Shown piece after piece: positions 1-8,379 of a stretch of 33,508 bases of DNA. The translations under genes and the position numbers were made by a program. The stretch is from positions 1-33,508 of the forward strand of contig JASJDI010000035.1 of the NCBI GenBank assembly GCA_030065155.1, read 5' to 3'. Under the pieces are notes generated by a model. It saw nothing but the letters and a program-made list of their open reading frames with translations, was not told where the DNA came from and did not search any database. This stretch comes from Xenococcaceae cyanobacterium MO_188.B29. Lineage in GTDB: Bacteria > Cyanobacteriota > Cyanobacteriia > Cyanobacteriales > Xenococcaceae. How positions within the stretch are numbered: the stretch's first letter is position 1; each line of letters starts with the position of its first letter.

Positions 1-90
1 CGCGAAACGCCCCTACAGGGGTTGGGGGTTTTGCCAATAAACAAACGTGGTATGTAATATCGTTTTACTTTTTAATTGATACAGATGATT

Positions 91-121
91 GACGCAGGGA
101 CGCGGGGACGGAGAGACGCGG
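91..121. repeat. GACGC-rich short degenerate tandem repeat
   Basis: Three imperfect copies of a GACGCGGGGA-like unit lie downstream of the oxidase stop. The first 259 bases hold no gene that I can support. They also contain a CCCC-TACA-GGGG mini-hairpin near position 10-21. Such GC-rich repeats stand out in AT-rich DNA and are common intergenic filler in cyanobacteria. No function is evident. Confidence 0.5.
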
Positions 122-259
122 TGAAATTATGTGTCTCAAGTATTTTCTAAATTGATGTAATTCGGATTTGGCATGAAATATAACGAAAAGAATTTGAAGT
201 ATGCATTGAAAAAGGTAATAGCTGATAGCTAAGAATCGGATGATTATCAGTTTGATACT

Positions 260-1363
260 TTAAATCAGCAACACCAGATCTTTAACCTCTTGTGCAGTGG
301 CAGGGGCAAGTAAAACACCGTTACGATAATGTCCTGTAGCTAGTAGAACATTGCTGTAGCCATCTAATTTACCAATAATTGGTGCTGGTTGTCCTTGGGG
401 ACGGGGACGTTTGCCGAACCAGGTAGCTTCAATCTTACCATCAGCTAACGCGGGACAAAAATCGATCGCCTGTTGTGTAATCTGTTCTAATAATTTGGCT
501 TTAGCATCTACTTTTCCCCACTCATCAGGAAATTCTACTGTTGCCCCTAGCCAATATTCTCTATTTCCCAAAGGTACAATATGGATATCATCTCCTGTAA
601 TTACGGGTTGGAAATCTCTATTACCTAAATCTCGATCGAGTTTTAATTTGAGTGCTTGTCCTAAAACTGGGCGAATATCAACGGATTGTTGTAGAGAAGT
701 AGTTAGAGGGGTAGAACCTAATCCTGCGGAGAGGATTAACCAATCTACTGCTAATTCTCCTTTAGTAGTTTGTAGATGGGAGCAAGTTTGCAGATTAGAA
801 TTATTGGCAGTTTGAGTAATAAATTTGGCTACTTTAACTCCAAATTGACAGTTAACACCGTTTTTTTGCGCCCCAGCAACTAAAGCTTCCGTTAAACTAC
901 TAGGATTAATTTGTCTGTCTTGGGGAGAGTAAACCGCAGCAATAATATCTTTATGAGTAAGATCGGGACATTGTTGGTGTAAATAGTTTTTATCCCAAAT
1001 TTCTAGCTGCCAACCTTGATTATGGCGAGTTTGTTGTAGTTTTTGCCATTTCTCTAAGCGATCGCCTGTAAATAATAATTTGACGATTCCTTGACGATTA
1101 ACGGGAATAGTGATCCCTGTTAGTGCTTCTAATTCTGGCAATAGAGTTTGATAACGTTTTAAGCTTACTTCTCTTAACCGCCACGCCCTACTTTTAGTTT
1201 TATGCGAGATCGCCCCCATCAATACCCCTAAAGCTGCCCCCGTAGAACCAGATGCAGGGGTATTTTGTTCAATAAGCGTAATTTCTAAATCTTCTATCTT
1301 GCTAAGTTCATAGGCGATCGAAGCACCTACAACGCCACAGCCAATAATAGCAACTTGGATCAT
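260..1363 (-). CDS. FAD-dependent amine/glycine oxidase (DAO family, ThiO-like)
   Basis: This 367-residue protein starts with a Rossmann FAD-binding strand carrying GCGVVG at residues 8-13, then an acidic strand end (LIEQ) and the DAO-family SGSTGAALG segment. Near the C-terminus it has GHYRNGVLLAP, where glycine oxidases place a substrate-carboxylate arginine. The family oxidises amino acids or sarcosine to imino acids with release of H2O2; ThiO supplies the glycine imine for thiazole synthesis. No thiG domain is fused and no thi gene adjoins, so the substrate is uncertain. The ATG start fits the Rossmann fold beginning at residue 3. A tandem heptamer array begins 5 bases upstream of the start codon, so any promoter or leader lies within or beyond it. 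Confidence 0.8.
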   Translation of the reverse strand: MIQVAIIGCGVVGASIAYELSKIEDLEITLIEQNTPASGSTGAALGVLMGAISHKTKSRAWRLREVSLKRYQTLLPELEALTGITIPVNRQGIVKLLFTGDRLEKWQKLQQTRHNQGWQLEIWDKNYLHQQCPDLTHKDIIAAVYSPQDRQINPSSLTEALVAGAQKNGVNCQFGVKVAKFITQTANNSNLQTCSHLQTTKGELAVDWLILSAGLGSTPLTTSLQQSVDIRPVLGQALKLKLDRDLGNRDFQPVITGDDIHIVPLGNREYWLGATVEFPDEWGKVDAKAKLLEQITQQAIDFCPALADGKIEATWFGKRPRPQGQPAPIIGKLDGYSNVLLATGHYRNGVLLAPATAQEVKDLVLLI

Positions 1364-1367
1364 TTTG

Positions 1368-1409
1368 AGTAGTAAGTAGTAAGTAGTAAGTAGTAAGTAA
1401 TAAGTAATG
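1368..1409. repeat. Heptanucleotide tandem repeat (AGTAGTA)n
   Basis: Four perfect AGTAGTA copies (1368-1395) are followed by two degenerate copies ending near 1409. The array lies immediately 5' of the oxidase gene. It resembles the short tandemly repeated repetitive (STRR) heptamers known from cyanobacterial genomes. Copy number may vary between strains, and here the array would be transcribed in the leader of the minus-strand gene. Confidence 0.85.
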
Positions 1410-1440
1410 AGTATAGAATTTGAGGGATTGTTACTGAGTT

Positions 1441-1483
1441 GAGATTTATACTCTTAGATAAATCTCCCTTTTTATTTTATTTT
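1441..1483 (+). terminator. Terminator-like hairpin with T-rich tail
   Basis: Perfect 9-bp arms GAGATTTAT (1441-1449) and ATAAATCTC (1458-1466) enclose an 8-base loop, followed by CC and a T-rich tract to 1483. The shape is that of a Rho-independent terminator on the plus strand, but with an AT-rich stem. No plus-strand gene lies upstream in the window. It could be an attenuator in a long leader of the MFS gene, the end of an unannotated RNA, or chance. Confidence 0.4.
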
Positions 1484-1664
1484 CCAATTATTTCCCAAAA
1501 ATGCCCTTTAACATGGAATGTAATGCAGGGTTTGATGGAGTTAAAGTTAGGTTGTCTCTTTTCAGTACAAAAATATTGCGCAACGACTATAAACCCCGAG
1601 CGATAGAGGTTCTCCGTCTAAATTGTCAACTTATTAACGTCGCAAACAACAGTATTTCACACCT

Positions 1665-2960
1665 ATGAATACAAAGATGAATTTAGAAAATCAGAGTCAG
1701 AATTTGAAATTATTTGGGTTGCCTGCCGAACAGGGACGATGGATTCTGATTGCCCTGGGAATGCTCTTGTTACTCTGTTTGGGAACGGTTTATTCTTGGA
1801 GTATTTTTAGAAAACCGCTAGAAACTTTACTAGATCTTGGTGCAACTGAGAGTCTTTTACCTTATACCTTCGTATTACTATTTTACTCGGCTCTGATGTC
1901 TGTTACTGGATTTTACGTCGATCGCCTGGGAACTCGGCGAGTAACAATGATTGGTGGGGCAATTTTGGGGATTGGTTATATACTCTCTAGCTTTGCTACT
2001 AATATTTCGATGCTCATTTTTACCTACGGGATATTAGTAGGAACAGGAGTTGGTATAGCTTATGGGATACCCATGGTTATTGCTGCTAGATGGTTTCCTG
2101 ACAAGAAAGGATTAGCAGTAGGCTTAACTATTGTTGGTTTTGGATTATCTCCAGTGGTAACAGCACCATTAGCTAAAGTTTTGATTAATGTCTATGGAGT
2201 GCAGCAAACTCTATTAATTTTTGGCATTGTCTTTACGGTAATTATCCTCTCCATTGCAACCATGCTTAAACTACCACCCAAGGGATGGCAACCCCAAGGA
2301 TGGCAGATAGCGAGTCAAAATACAGTTAGCAATAACTCTCCTCAACCTCGTCTATTTCAAACCCGTTCCTTCTATGGCTTATGGATTTGCTATGCAATTG
2401 GTACTTTGGTTGGTTTGAGTGCTATTGGGATTTCTAGTCCCGTAGCTCAGGAAATTATTAAAATGAATCCAAATCTAGCTGCTAGCAGTGTTTCTTTGTT
2501 TGCTTTGTTTAATGGTTTAAGTCGTCCTTTATTTGGCTGGTTGACAGATCGGTTTTCACCCCGTTATGTTGCGGTTGGTTCTTATACTCTGATTATCATT
2601 GCGACAATTTTGATGATGAATGCCCAAGAGGGACAGGTGGCTACTTATTTAACTGCATTCTGTCTTTTTTGGTTTTGTTTAGGAGGTTGGCTTGCTCTTG
2701 CCCCTGCAGCAACCTTAACTTTATTTAGCCCTGAGAATTATGCTCGCAATTATGGCATTGTCTTTACTGCTTATGGAATAGGTGCTGTGCTGGGAACTCT
2801 GACTGCGGGGCGTATTCGGGATATTTTTGGTTCTTACACCTACGCATTTTATCCGATGGCATTACTCGCGGTGATAGGTATCTTTGTAGCGATCGCAACT
2901 CTCAAACGGGAACTTATTATAGTAAAAGAAGTTGATAACATTGAGATTGCTTCAAGATAA
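1665..2960 (+). CDS. MFS transporter, oxalate/formate antiporter (OFA) type
   Basis: A 431-residue inner-membrane protein with about 12 hydrophobic segments. The N-terminal helix has the OFA-like LGTVYSWSIFRKPLE sequence. The MFS loop 2-3 motif is DRLGTRR (about residues 87-93), and a second copy after TM8 reads GWLTDRFSPR. Helix 4-5 has the glycine-rich GILVGTGVGIAYG, and RWFPDKKGLA follows, as in OFA carriers. Known members exchange oxalate and formate or carry other small monocarboxylates, so the substrate is not fixed by sequence. ATG at 1665 was taken; a second ATG four codons on is possible. A Crp-family regulator follows after 39 bases and is probably co-transcribed. Formate transport for PflB (6.1 kb) is an inference. 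Confidence 0.75.
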   Translation: MNTKMNLENQSQNLKLFGLPAEQGRWILIALGMLLLLCLGTVYSWSIFRKPLETLLDLGATESLLPYTFVLLFYSALMSVTGFYVDRLGTRRVTMIGGAILGIGYILSSFATNISMLIFTYGILVGTGVGIAYGIPMVIAARWFPDKKGLAVGLTIVGFGLSPVVTAPLAKVLINVYGVQQTLLIFGIVFTVIILSIATMLKLPPKGWQPQGWQIASQNTVSNNSPQPRLFQTRSFYGLWICYAIGTLVGLSAIGISSPVAQEIIKMNPNLAASSVSLFALFNGLSRPLFGWLTDRFSPRYVAVGSYTLIIIATILMMNAQEGQVATYLTAFCLFWFCLGGWLALAPAATLTLFSPENYARNYGIVFTAYGIGAVLGTLTAGRIRDIFGSYTYAFYPMALLAVIGIFVAIATLKRELIIVKEVDNIEIASR

Positions 2961-2999
2961 ATTGGTTAATCTTTGTATCTAAGCAATTTTCCTTGATTA

Positions 3000-3707
3000 A
3001 TGATAATGATTGTTAAAGGTTGCTCGTCGCTCGATCAATTGCAACAAATTTCGATCTTGCACGATTTAGCTACAACAGAATTAAAAAATCTTGTTCCTTA
3101 CAGTTATGTTCGAGAATATCAACCAGATGAAATAGTAATGCAAGAAGGCGATCGCCTTCCTCTACAACTTCATGGTTTAATTACAGGTAGACTGGAAATT
3201 AAAAAGACTGCTGCTAGCGGTAAAGAAACAGTAGTGCGTCTGATTCCCCCAGGAGAACTTTTTGCTGCACCAGCTATTTTTGGTAATGGTATTGCTCCTG
3301 CTACAGTAGTCTGTCAGCTAGAATCACAAGTATTAACTATCGATCGCGAAGCTTTATTAACAGCCATTGCTCATACCCCAGAAATTAGTTTAAGAATACT
3401 AGAAGTATTTAATCAAAGACTGCAACAACTCCACAATACGGTGCATGGATTAATTTCCGAACGGGCGATCGTACGTTTAGTCAGGTTGATTCAATATTAT
3501 CGCGATCGCGATGGTAGTTATTCTGTCACAGAAGGCGATCGTTTAAATATTAAACTGCCTTATTATCAAATTGCTCGCAGTATTGGCATTACCTATGAAG
3601 AATGTGTGCGTTTGTTTAAAAAACTGAAGGGAATTGTAATTTACAAACGAGGTGGAACAATTATTATTCAAGATTGGGATCGATTGGAAAAAGTTATTGT
3701 TGAGTAG
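3000..3707 (+). CDS. Crp/Fnr-family transcriptional regulator
   Basis: The protein has 235 residues. An N-terminal cyclic-nucleotide-binding-like beta roll spans about residues 15-130 (FAAPAIFGNG lies in the roll), followed by a long dimerisation helix and a C-terminal winged helix (about 150-230) with YYQIARSIGITYEECVRLFK as the recognition region. The N-terminus lacks the cysteine cluster of Fnr, so it is not an obvious iron-sulfur oxygen sensor; the ligand is unknown. It lies 39 bases behind the OFA carrier on the same strand, which suggests local control of that carrier. Two nearby ATGs (3000, 3006) are both usable as starts. Confidence 0.8.
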   Translation: MIMIVKGCSSLDQLQQISILHDLATTELKNLVPYSYVREYQPDEIVMQEGDRLPLQLHGLITGRLEIKKTAASGKETVVRLIPPGELFAAPAIFGNGIAPATVVCQLESQVLTIDREALLTAIAHTPEISLRILEVFNQRLQQLHNTVHGLISERAIVRLVRLIQYYRDRDGSYSVTEGDRLNIKLPYYQIARSIGITYEECVRLFKKLKGIVIYKRGGTIIIQDWDRLEKVIVE

Positions 3708-3755
3708 AGTTAAAAATTAAGCTTGGAGTAGGGATTCTTTATTGTCTTAATAAAA

Positions 3756-4226
3756 ATGAATTTCAAAATACGACAAGCACAATCATCAGAATCAGAATTA
3801 ATCAGTAGTTTAGCATTGCGATCGAAAGCTTATTGGAATTATTCACAAGAGTTTATTCTTGCTTGCCGTCGAGAGCTTACTTATTCACAACAAGATATAC
3901 AAAACAATCATTTTTTTGTAGCTGAAATTAATAATTTAATTATTGGTTTTTTTGCACTTGAAATATTATCCGAGCGCGAAATAGAGTTGGCAGCTTTATT
4001 TATCGATCCTGCATATATCAACCAAGGTTATGGTCGTAAATTAATCGCTCGCGCTAAACTTATCGCTAGGGAATTAGGAAGTAAAGTAATGATAATTCAG
4101 GGCGACCCAAATGCTACAAACTTTTATCTTAAAGTAGGAGGAAAACTTATAGGTGAAAGAGAATCTGCAAGTATTCCAGGTCGTTACTTACCTGTATTTC
4201 TAATTAAGTTATATAATTTGTTATAA
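3756..4226 (+). CDS. GNAT-family N-acetyltransferase
   Basis: A 156-residue single-domain GNAT protein. It has the beta-4 strand IELAALFIDPAYINQGYGRKL, containing the acetyl-CoA pyrophosphate-binding signature (Q/R-x-x-G-x-G/A as QGYGRK, about residues 89-94). Further on, NATNFYLKVGGKLIGE is the usual helix-4/strand-5 segment. The substrate cannot be deduced. It starts 48 bases after the Crp-type gene on the same strand and could share its transcript. It is typical of small acetyltransferases acting on small molecules or protein termini. Confidence 0.75.
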   Translation: MNFKIRQAQSSESELISSLALRSKAYWNYSQEFILACRRELTYSQQDIQNNHFFVAEINNLIIGFFALEILSEREIELAALFIDPAYINQGYGRKLIARAKLIARELGSKVMIIQGDPNATNFYLKVGGKLIGERESASIPGRYLPVFLIKLYNLL

Positions 4227-4249
4227 CAAAGTTCCTTGCGAGCAAAACC

Positions 4250-4471
4250 ATGAAACTAAAAGTAACCACAGTGGGTAATTCAACTGGAGTGATTTTACCC
4301 AAAGAGCTTCTCGAAAAGCTACGAATAGGTAAAGGTGATACACTCTATGTCACAGAAACCCCTAGAGGAGTAGAACTTAGTCCTTACGATGAAGAATTTG
4401 CCACGCAAATGGAAATAGCTGAATCGATCATGCGTGAAGATCGCGATGTGTTAAGAAAATTAGCAGAATGA
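4250..4471 (+). CDS. AbrB/MazE-type antitoxin
   Basis: A 73-residue protein with a SpoVT-AbrB swapped-hairpin DNA-binding fold: the VTTVGNSTGVILPKELLEKL segment near the N-terminus is diagnostic. The acidic C-terminal third (YDEEFATQMEIAESIMREDRD) would wrap the toxin. The stop overlaps the start of the following doc gene by four bases (ATGA), so translation is coupled. By analogy with other antitoxins it probably neutralises Doc and represses its own promoter. Confidence 0.85.
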   Translation: MKLKVTTVGNSTGVILPKELLEKLRIGKGDTLYVTETPRGVELSPYDEEFATQMEIAESIMREDRDVLRKLAE

Positions 4472-4857
4472 TTTCTCCTATATGGATTGAGGAAGCAGTA
4501 GTAATTGCTATCCACCGTCGCCAATTGGCAGAACATGGTGGTAGTGATGGAATTAGAGATAAAGGATTACTAGAATCTGCATTATTTAGACCAAAAAATC
4601 AGCTTGCTTATGGCAATCCAACTATCTTTGATTTAGCAGCAGCTTACGGATATGGTATTACCAAAAATCATCCCTTTATAGATGGAAATAAAAGAACTTC
4701 TTATGTGGTAACCAGAACTTTTTTAAAACTGAATGGCTACGATATTCAAGCATTGGCAATTGAAAAGTATCAATTATGGATGGGTTTGTCTGATAGCCAG
4801 ATAAATGAAACTCAGTTGGCTAAGTGGATTAAAGAAAAGTCGATAAAAGTAAAATAG
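4468..4857 (+). CDS. Fic/Doc-family death-on-curing toxin
   Basis: A 129-residue Fic-fold protein with the catalytic loop HPFIDGNKRTSY at about residues 68-79. The second arginine of AMP-transferring Fic enzymes (HxFx[D/E]GNxRxxR) is replaced by tyrosine, as in Doc, whose P1 homologue phosphorylates EF-Tu rather than adenylylating it. The start overlaps the AbrB antitoxin stop by four bases. The frame and motif are intact, so the toxin looks functional. Pairing with an AbrB-fold antitoxin instead of Phd is a known alternative in bacterial doc loci. Confidence 0.88.
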   Translation: MISPIWIEEAVVIAIHRRQLAEHGGSDGIRDKGLLESALFRPKNQLAYGNPTIFDLAAAYGYGITKNHPFIDGNKRTSYVVTRTFLKLNGYDIQALAIEKYQLWMGLSDSQINETQLAKWIKEKSIKVK

Positions 4858-4912
4858 AAATAGGGATAAAAGCTTATAAAGATATTGGTATTGTCTATAT
4901 TTGACTTAAAAA

Positions 4913-5332
4913 TCAAGTCATTAAATTCAAAGCTGCTTGTTTGACTTGTACTACATCAATCATTTGCTCTAATTCATCACTGTCATGCCTACCCTCAAAA
5001 GCTTCAAGTGCTGCTCTTTTGATTGCTGCTTCAAACGCTTCATCGATGGTTTCAATTAGTTCTTCTTTGCTGGCATAGTAACCGCCAGATTTACGTCGCT
5101 TATTGGTTCGCTTAATCTCTCTAACAGAGTTATCGATCGAAACATCCCAAGATCTTGTAGTTCTTTTTTCTGCTTGCTGTTTAATGAGATGAACTAAGAG
5201 AATTACAGCATAGCTGTAAATTTTGTTGAGTTTATCCTCTTTAGACATCTCTTCCAATTCACCAACAAGTTCTAAAGCTTTGATATAATTTTTTTCTTCG
5301 ATGTATTTTCTTAAAGTAATTAATTCTTCCAT
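4913..5332 (-). CDS. DUF29-family protein
   Basis: From the ATG at 5332 this encodes 139 residues starting MEELITL, matching my recollection of cyanobacterial DUF29 proteins. The HLIKQQAEKRTTRSW segment near residue 50-65 is the family hallmark. It is mostly helical, with no signal peptide. The frame is open for 19 more codons upstream, but that extension reads as a MazF N-terminus and is best seen as a remnant of another gene, so I chose the internal start. DUF29 function is unknown. It lies 24 bases behind the RHH antitoxin gene and may be co-transcribed with it. A short inverted repeat (TGACTT/AAGTCA, 4902-4920) overlaps the stop. Confidence 0.7.
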   Translation of the reverse strand: MEELITLRKYIEEKNYIKALELVGELEEMSKEDKLNKIYSYAVILLVHLIKQQAEKRTTRSWDVSIDNSVREIKRTNKRRKSGGYYASKEELIETIDEAFEAAIKRAALEAFEGRHDSDELEQMIDVVQVKQAALNLMT

Positions 5333-5341
5333 TGTGTAATA

Positions 5342-5389
5342 AGGATCAAAACATACTAGCCAGATACTTCCGCATCGATAATCGCGCAA
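5342..5389 (-). pseudogene. MazF toxin remnant (N-terminal ~16 codons)
   Basis: From a TTG at 5389, out of frame with and overlapping the end of the RHH antitoxin gene, the frame reads RDYRCGSIWLVCFDP. This resembles the first beta strand of MazF/PemK toxins (xYxxGSIWLVxFDPSxG). After FDP the similarity stops and the same frame runs into the DUF29 gene. The overlap geometry is that of an intact mazEF pair, so the toxin body was probably deleted. The call rests on about 15 residues. Confidence 0.55.
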
Positions 5390-5601
5390 TTTTGTTCCTC
5401 TTCACTCCAGCCAAGGTTTAATTCATCAACTGCTGCTGCTGCCTCCAGCATCATTGCTCTTTTCTGCTTGGCAACTTCTTGCTTAAGTAAGTAACTAAAA
5501 AATGCACTTCGATTGCGTTTACTTAAATTTGGACTATTGGCAATCAAATCATCTAAATCTTTTAATTGCTCGTCATCTAGATAAATTGATATTTTAGCCA
5601 T
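5356..5601 (-). CDS. Ribbon-helix-helix antitoxin (MazE-like)
   Basis: An 81-residue protein. The first about 45 residues form an RHH fold: strand KISIYLDD, then helices around LKDLDDLIA and SAFFSYLLKQE. The tail (LNLGWSEEEQNCAIIDAEVSG) is acidic, like antitoxin tails that occupy the MazF groove. The closing AEVSG overlapping a toxin start is typical of cyanobacterial mazEF pairs as I recall them. Here the toxin is reduced to a remnant, so this would be an orphan antitoxin able to repress its own promoter or neutralise related toxins elsewhere. Confidence 0.75.
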   Translation of the reverse strand: MAKISIYLDDEQLKDLDDLIANSPNLSKRNRSAFFSYLLKQEVAKQKRAMMLEAAAAVDELNLGWSEEEQNCAIIDAEVSG

Positions 5602-5789
5602 GAATCTTTACTGTTACTTAAATATCTACTGTATAGTAGCATAAATAGTAGGATAAATTTTCAGTAATTTTAATTCAAAACCACTATTAAAGAGCATTTA
5701 GATTGTTTGGTGAATATCTTTGAAATAAAGTAAAAAAAAGCGATCCCATTATTATTAATAATACCTTTGAGTTAGTTACAGAGAAAATC

Positions 5790-6122
5790 ATGAAAACTGC
5801 AATTCTTACACCACTTCAAAAAGAGTTAACTATTCTGGTAGCTAAACTAGAGCAATTAGGGTTACGAAAAAGCTTGTTTCGATTGGGTTGTATGGAAATT
5901 TTTGAATTTAGCGAAGTTAATTTATTAGTCACTTGTGGCGGACATGGTAAGACACAATTTGGAATACAAGCCCAGTATTTGCTTTGCCAAGATCCACAAA
6001 TAGAACTACTAGTATGTGCTGGAGCTTGTGGAGCTTTGTTCAATGGAAAACAACGCAGAGACACAACTAAAAAAAGTAAGGCAGAGTATAACTCCACCCT
6101 ACTAATGACAAAAAACAAATGA
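5790..6122 (+). pseudogene. Truncated nucleoside phosphorylase / MTA-SAH nucleosidase
   Basis: Residues 1-86 resemble the N-terminal third of the PNP/MTAN superfamily: MKTAILTPLQKEL, a central CGGHGKTQF phosphate-loop-like segment, and IELLVCAGACGAL, equivalent to the core strand of nucleosidases. Full family members have about 200-230 residues; here similarity ends at GALFN and about 24 unrelated residues follow. The catalytic C-terminal part is absent and the pflB 3' end begins 12 bases later. The gene is therefore 3'-truncated and probably dead. The trailing DNA resembles low-complexity filler (repeated ATGACCAATAAC-like words). Confidence 0.65.
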
Positions 6123-6134
6123 CCAATAACGAAC

Positions 6135-8363
6135 CTATACCCTTTCGTGGAAGGTACGATTAATTACGTCTAGTTGTTGTTCGCGGGTGAGTTTGATAAA
6201 GTTGACTGCATAACCCGATACACGAATTGTTAACTGCGGATATAATTCAGGATGCTCCATGGCATCGATTAAAGTTTCGCGATTTAAAACATTGATGTTG
6301 ATATGGTGTCCTGTGCTGTGGAAGTAACCATCGAGCATTCCCGCTAGATTATTGGTTTTACTATCTTCAGTTTTACCCAACGCTTCGGGAACGATCGAGA
6401 AAGTATAGGAAATACCATCTTGGGCATGTTCATAAGGTAGTTTGGCAACGGATTCTAAAGCTGCGATCGCACCTTTGGTGTCTCGCCCGTGCATGGGGTT
6501 TGCACCAGGAGCAAAGGGTTGTCCTGCTTTGCGTCCATCGGGGGTATTACCTGTTTTCTTACCGTAAACTACGTTAGAAGTAATAGTCAGAATTGACTGG
6601 GTAGGTACTGCACCGCGATAGGTTTTGTGTTGGCGGACTTTGTTCATAAAGTCTTCTACTACTTTGGCAGTAATTTTATCGACGCGATCGTCGTTGTTAC
6701 CAAATTTGGGATAGTCTCCTTCTATTTCATAATCTACTGCCAAACCTTTTTCGTTGCGGATAACTTTTACTTGGGCATATTTAATTGCCGATAAGGCATC
6801 TCCTACTACCGATAAACCTGCTACCCCACAAGCCATTGTCCGATAAACATCGCGATCGTGTAATGCCATTTCTAGCCTTTCGTAGCAATATTTATCGTGC
6901 ATATAGTGGATCACGTTGAGGGTGTTAACGTAAAGTTTTGCCAACCAACCCATCATCAGATCGAATTTGGCAGTTACTTCTTCATAATCTAAATATTCAG
7001 AAGTTATAGGTGCAAACATAGGAGCTATTTGATCCCCTGCTTTTTCGTCTTTACCACCATTGATCGCATAGAGTAAAGCTTTGGCTAAATTAACCCTTGC
7101 ACCAAAGAATTGCATCTGTTTACCAATGCGCATTCCCGATACACAGCAAGCAATACCGTAGTCATCACCGTAGTAACCACGCATCAAGTCATCGTTTTCG
7201 TACTGAATGGAACTGGTATCGGCGGAGACTTTAGCACAGAAGCGTTTGAAGTTGACAGGCAGTTTTTCCGACCACAGTATAGTTAAATTGGGTTCGGGAG
7301 CAGGCCCTAAATTGTATAAAGTATTTAAGAAGCGGAAACTGTTTTTAGTAACTAAGGTTCTGCCATCTTCTCCCATACCACCGATCGATTCTGTTACCCA
7401 GGTAGGATCGCCAGAAAATAGTTCATTATAAGCTGGATGACGCAGGAAACGCACCATCCGCAGTTTCATCACGAAATGGTCGATCAGTTCTTGAATTTCT
7501 GCTTCAGTGGCATCGCCATTATCTAAATCTCTTTGGCAATAAATGTCAAGGAAAGTAGAAACTCGACCCAAAGACATGGCTGCGCCATTTTGTTCTTTAA
7601 CTGCCCCTAAATAGCCAAAATAAGTCCATTGCACTGCTTCAGTTGCATTAGCTGCGGGTTGAGAGATATCGCAACCATAACTAGCAGCCATTTGGATTAG
7701 TTCTTTGAGGGCTTTGATTTGTTCGGAAATTTCTTCTCTTAAGCGAATTACCTCTTCATCGATGGTATCTACTTCGAGGGAGAATAATTGTTGTTGTTTG
7801 TCTTCGATTAGGCGATCGCAACCATACAAAGCTACCCGACGATAATCCCCAATAATCCTGCCTCTACCATAAGCATCGGGTAAACCAGTAATAATCCCTG
7901 AATGTCTTGCCAACTTCATTTCACGAGTATAGGCATCGAAGACACCATCGTTATGAGTCTTGCGGTATTTAGTGAAAATTTCTTGGGTTTGAGGATCTAA
8001 CTGATAACCATAAGCTTCGAGGGAACTTTTAACTACCCTAATACCACCGAAAGGCATAATTGCCCGTTTTAGAGGCTTATCTGTTTGCAAACCGACAATT
8101 TTTTCTAATTCTTTGTCGATATAACCAGGTGCATGGGCAGTAATAGAAGAAGGAACTTTGGTATCAGTATCTAAGATACCTTTTTCCCTTTCTATTGCCA
8201 TCAAGTCTTTAACTTGTTCCCAAAGTTGATGGGTAACTTCTGTTGTACTGGCTAAAAAAGATTCATCTCCTTCATAAGGAGTATAGTTTTGTTGAATGAA
8301 GTTGCGGAGATTAATTTCTTCCGCCCATTTACCTGAAACGAAACCTTTCCATTGTTGCAACAT
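6135..8363 (-). CDS. pflB: Pyruvate formate-lyase (formate C-acetyltransferase)
   Basis: A 742-residue cytosolic glycyl-radical enzyme, near the usual 750-760. It converts pyruvate and CoA to acetyl-CoA and formate anaerobically. The adjacent active-site cysteines C406-C407 lie in [12 protein letters not shown], and the radical glycine G717 in RVSGYAV near the C-terminus. The frame is uninterrupted. An unusually good Shine-Dalgarno sits 8 bases before the ATG. The activating radical-SAM enzyme PflA is not next to it or elsewhere in the window, so it must be encoded at another locus if the enzyme works. Few cyanobacteria carry PFL. The divergent neighbour is an ADP-forming acetate-CoA ligase, which fits a route from acetyl-CoA to acetate with ATP gain. 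Confidence 0.97.
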   Translation of the reverse strand: MLQQWKGFVSGKWAEEINLRNFIQQNYTPYEGDESFLASTTEVTHQLWEQVKDLMAIEREKGILDTDTKVPSSITAHAPGYIDKELEKIVGLQTDKPLKRAIMPFGGIRVVKSSLEAYGYQLDPQTQEIFTKYRKTHNDGVFDAYTREMKLARHSGIITGLPDAYGRGRIIGDYRRVALYGCDRLIEDKQQQLFSLEVDTIDEEVIRLREEISEQIKALKELIQMAASYGCDISQPAANATEAVQWTYFGYLGAVKEQNGAAMSLGRVSTFLDIYCQRDLDNGDATEAEIQELIDHFVMKLRMVRFLRHPAYNELFSGDPTWVTESIGGMGEDGRTLVTKNSFRFLNTLYNLGPAPEPNLTILWSEKLPVNFKRFCAKVSADTSSIQYENDDLMRGYYGDDYGIACCVSGMRIGKQMQFFGARVNLAKALLYAINGGKDEKAGDQIAPMFAPITSEYLDYEEVTAKFDLMMGWLAKLYVNTLNVIHYMHDKYCYERLEMALHDRDVYRTMACGVAGLSVVGDALSAIKYAQVKVIRNEKGLAVDYEIEGDYPKFGNNDDRVDKITAKVVEDFMNKVRQHKTYRGAVPTQSILTITSNVVYGKKTGNTPDGRKAGQPFAPGANPMHGRDTKGAIAALESVAKLPYEHAQDGISYTFSIVPEALGKTEDSKTNNLAGMLDGYFHSTGHHININVLNRETLIDAMEHPELYPQLTIRVSGYAVNFIKLTREQQLDVINRTFHERV

Positions 8364-8371
8364 TAGATATG

Positions 8372-8379
8372 CCTCCTCT
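8372..8379 (-). promoter_or_regulatory. Strong Shine-Dalgarno of pflB
   Basis: On the minus strand AGAGGAGG precedes the pflB ATG with an 8-base gap. Most genes in this window have weak or no recognisable SD, so this near-consensus site suggests efficient translation and confirms the start. Confidence 0.8.

Noticed and set aside
4902-4920. TGACTT/AAGTCA hairpin as terminator between doc and DUF29 genes
   Set aside because: The stem is AT-rich and overlaps the DUF29 stop, with no T-run on either strand; too weak to list as a separate feature.
4913-5389. Long 158-residue start for the DUF29 gene
   Set aside because: The first 19 codons resemble MazF and overlap the antitoxin gene; DUF29 proteins start at the internal MEELI-type methionine.
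5816-6118. Minus-strand 100-codon ORF opposite the nucleosidase fragment
   Set aside because: The plus frame shows clear MTAN family similarity; the minus frame shows none.
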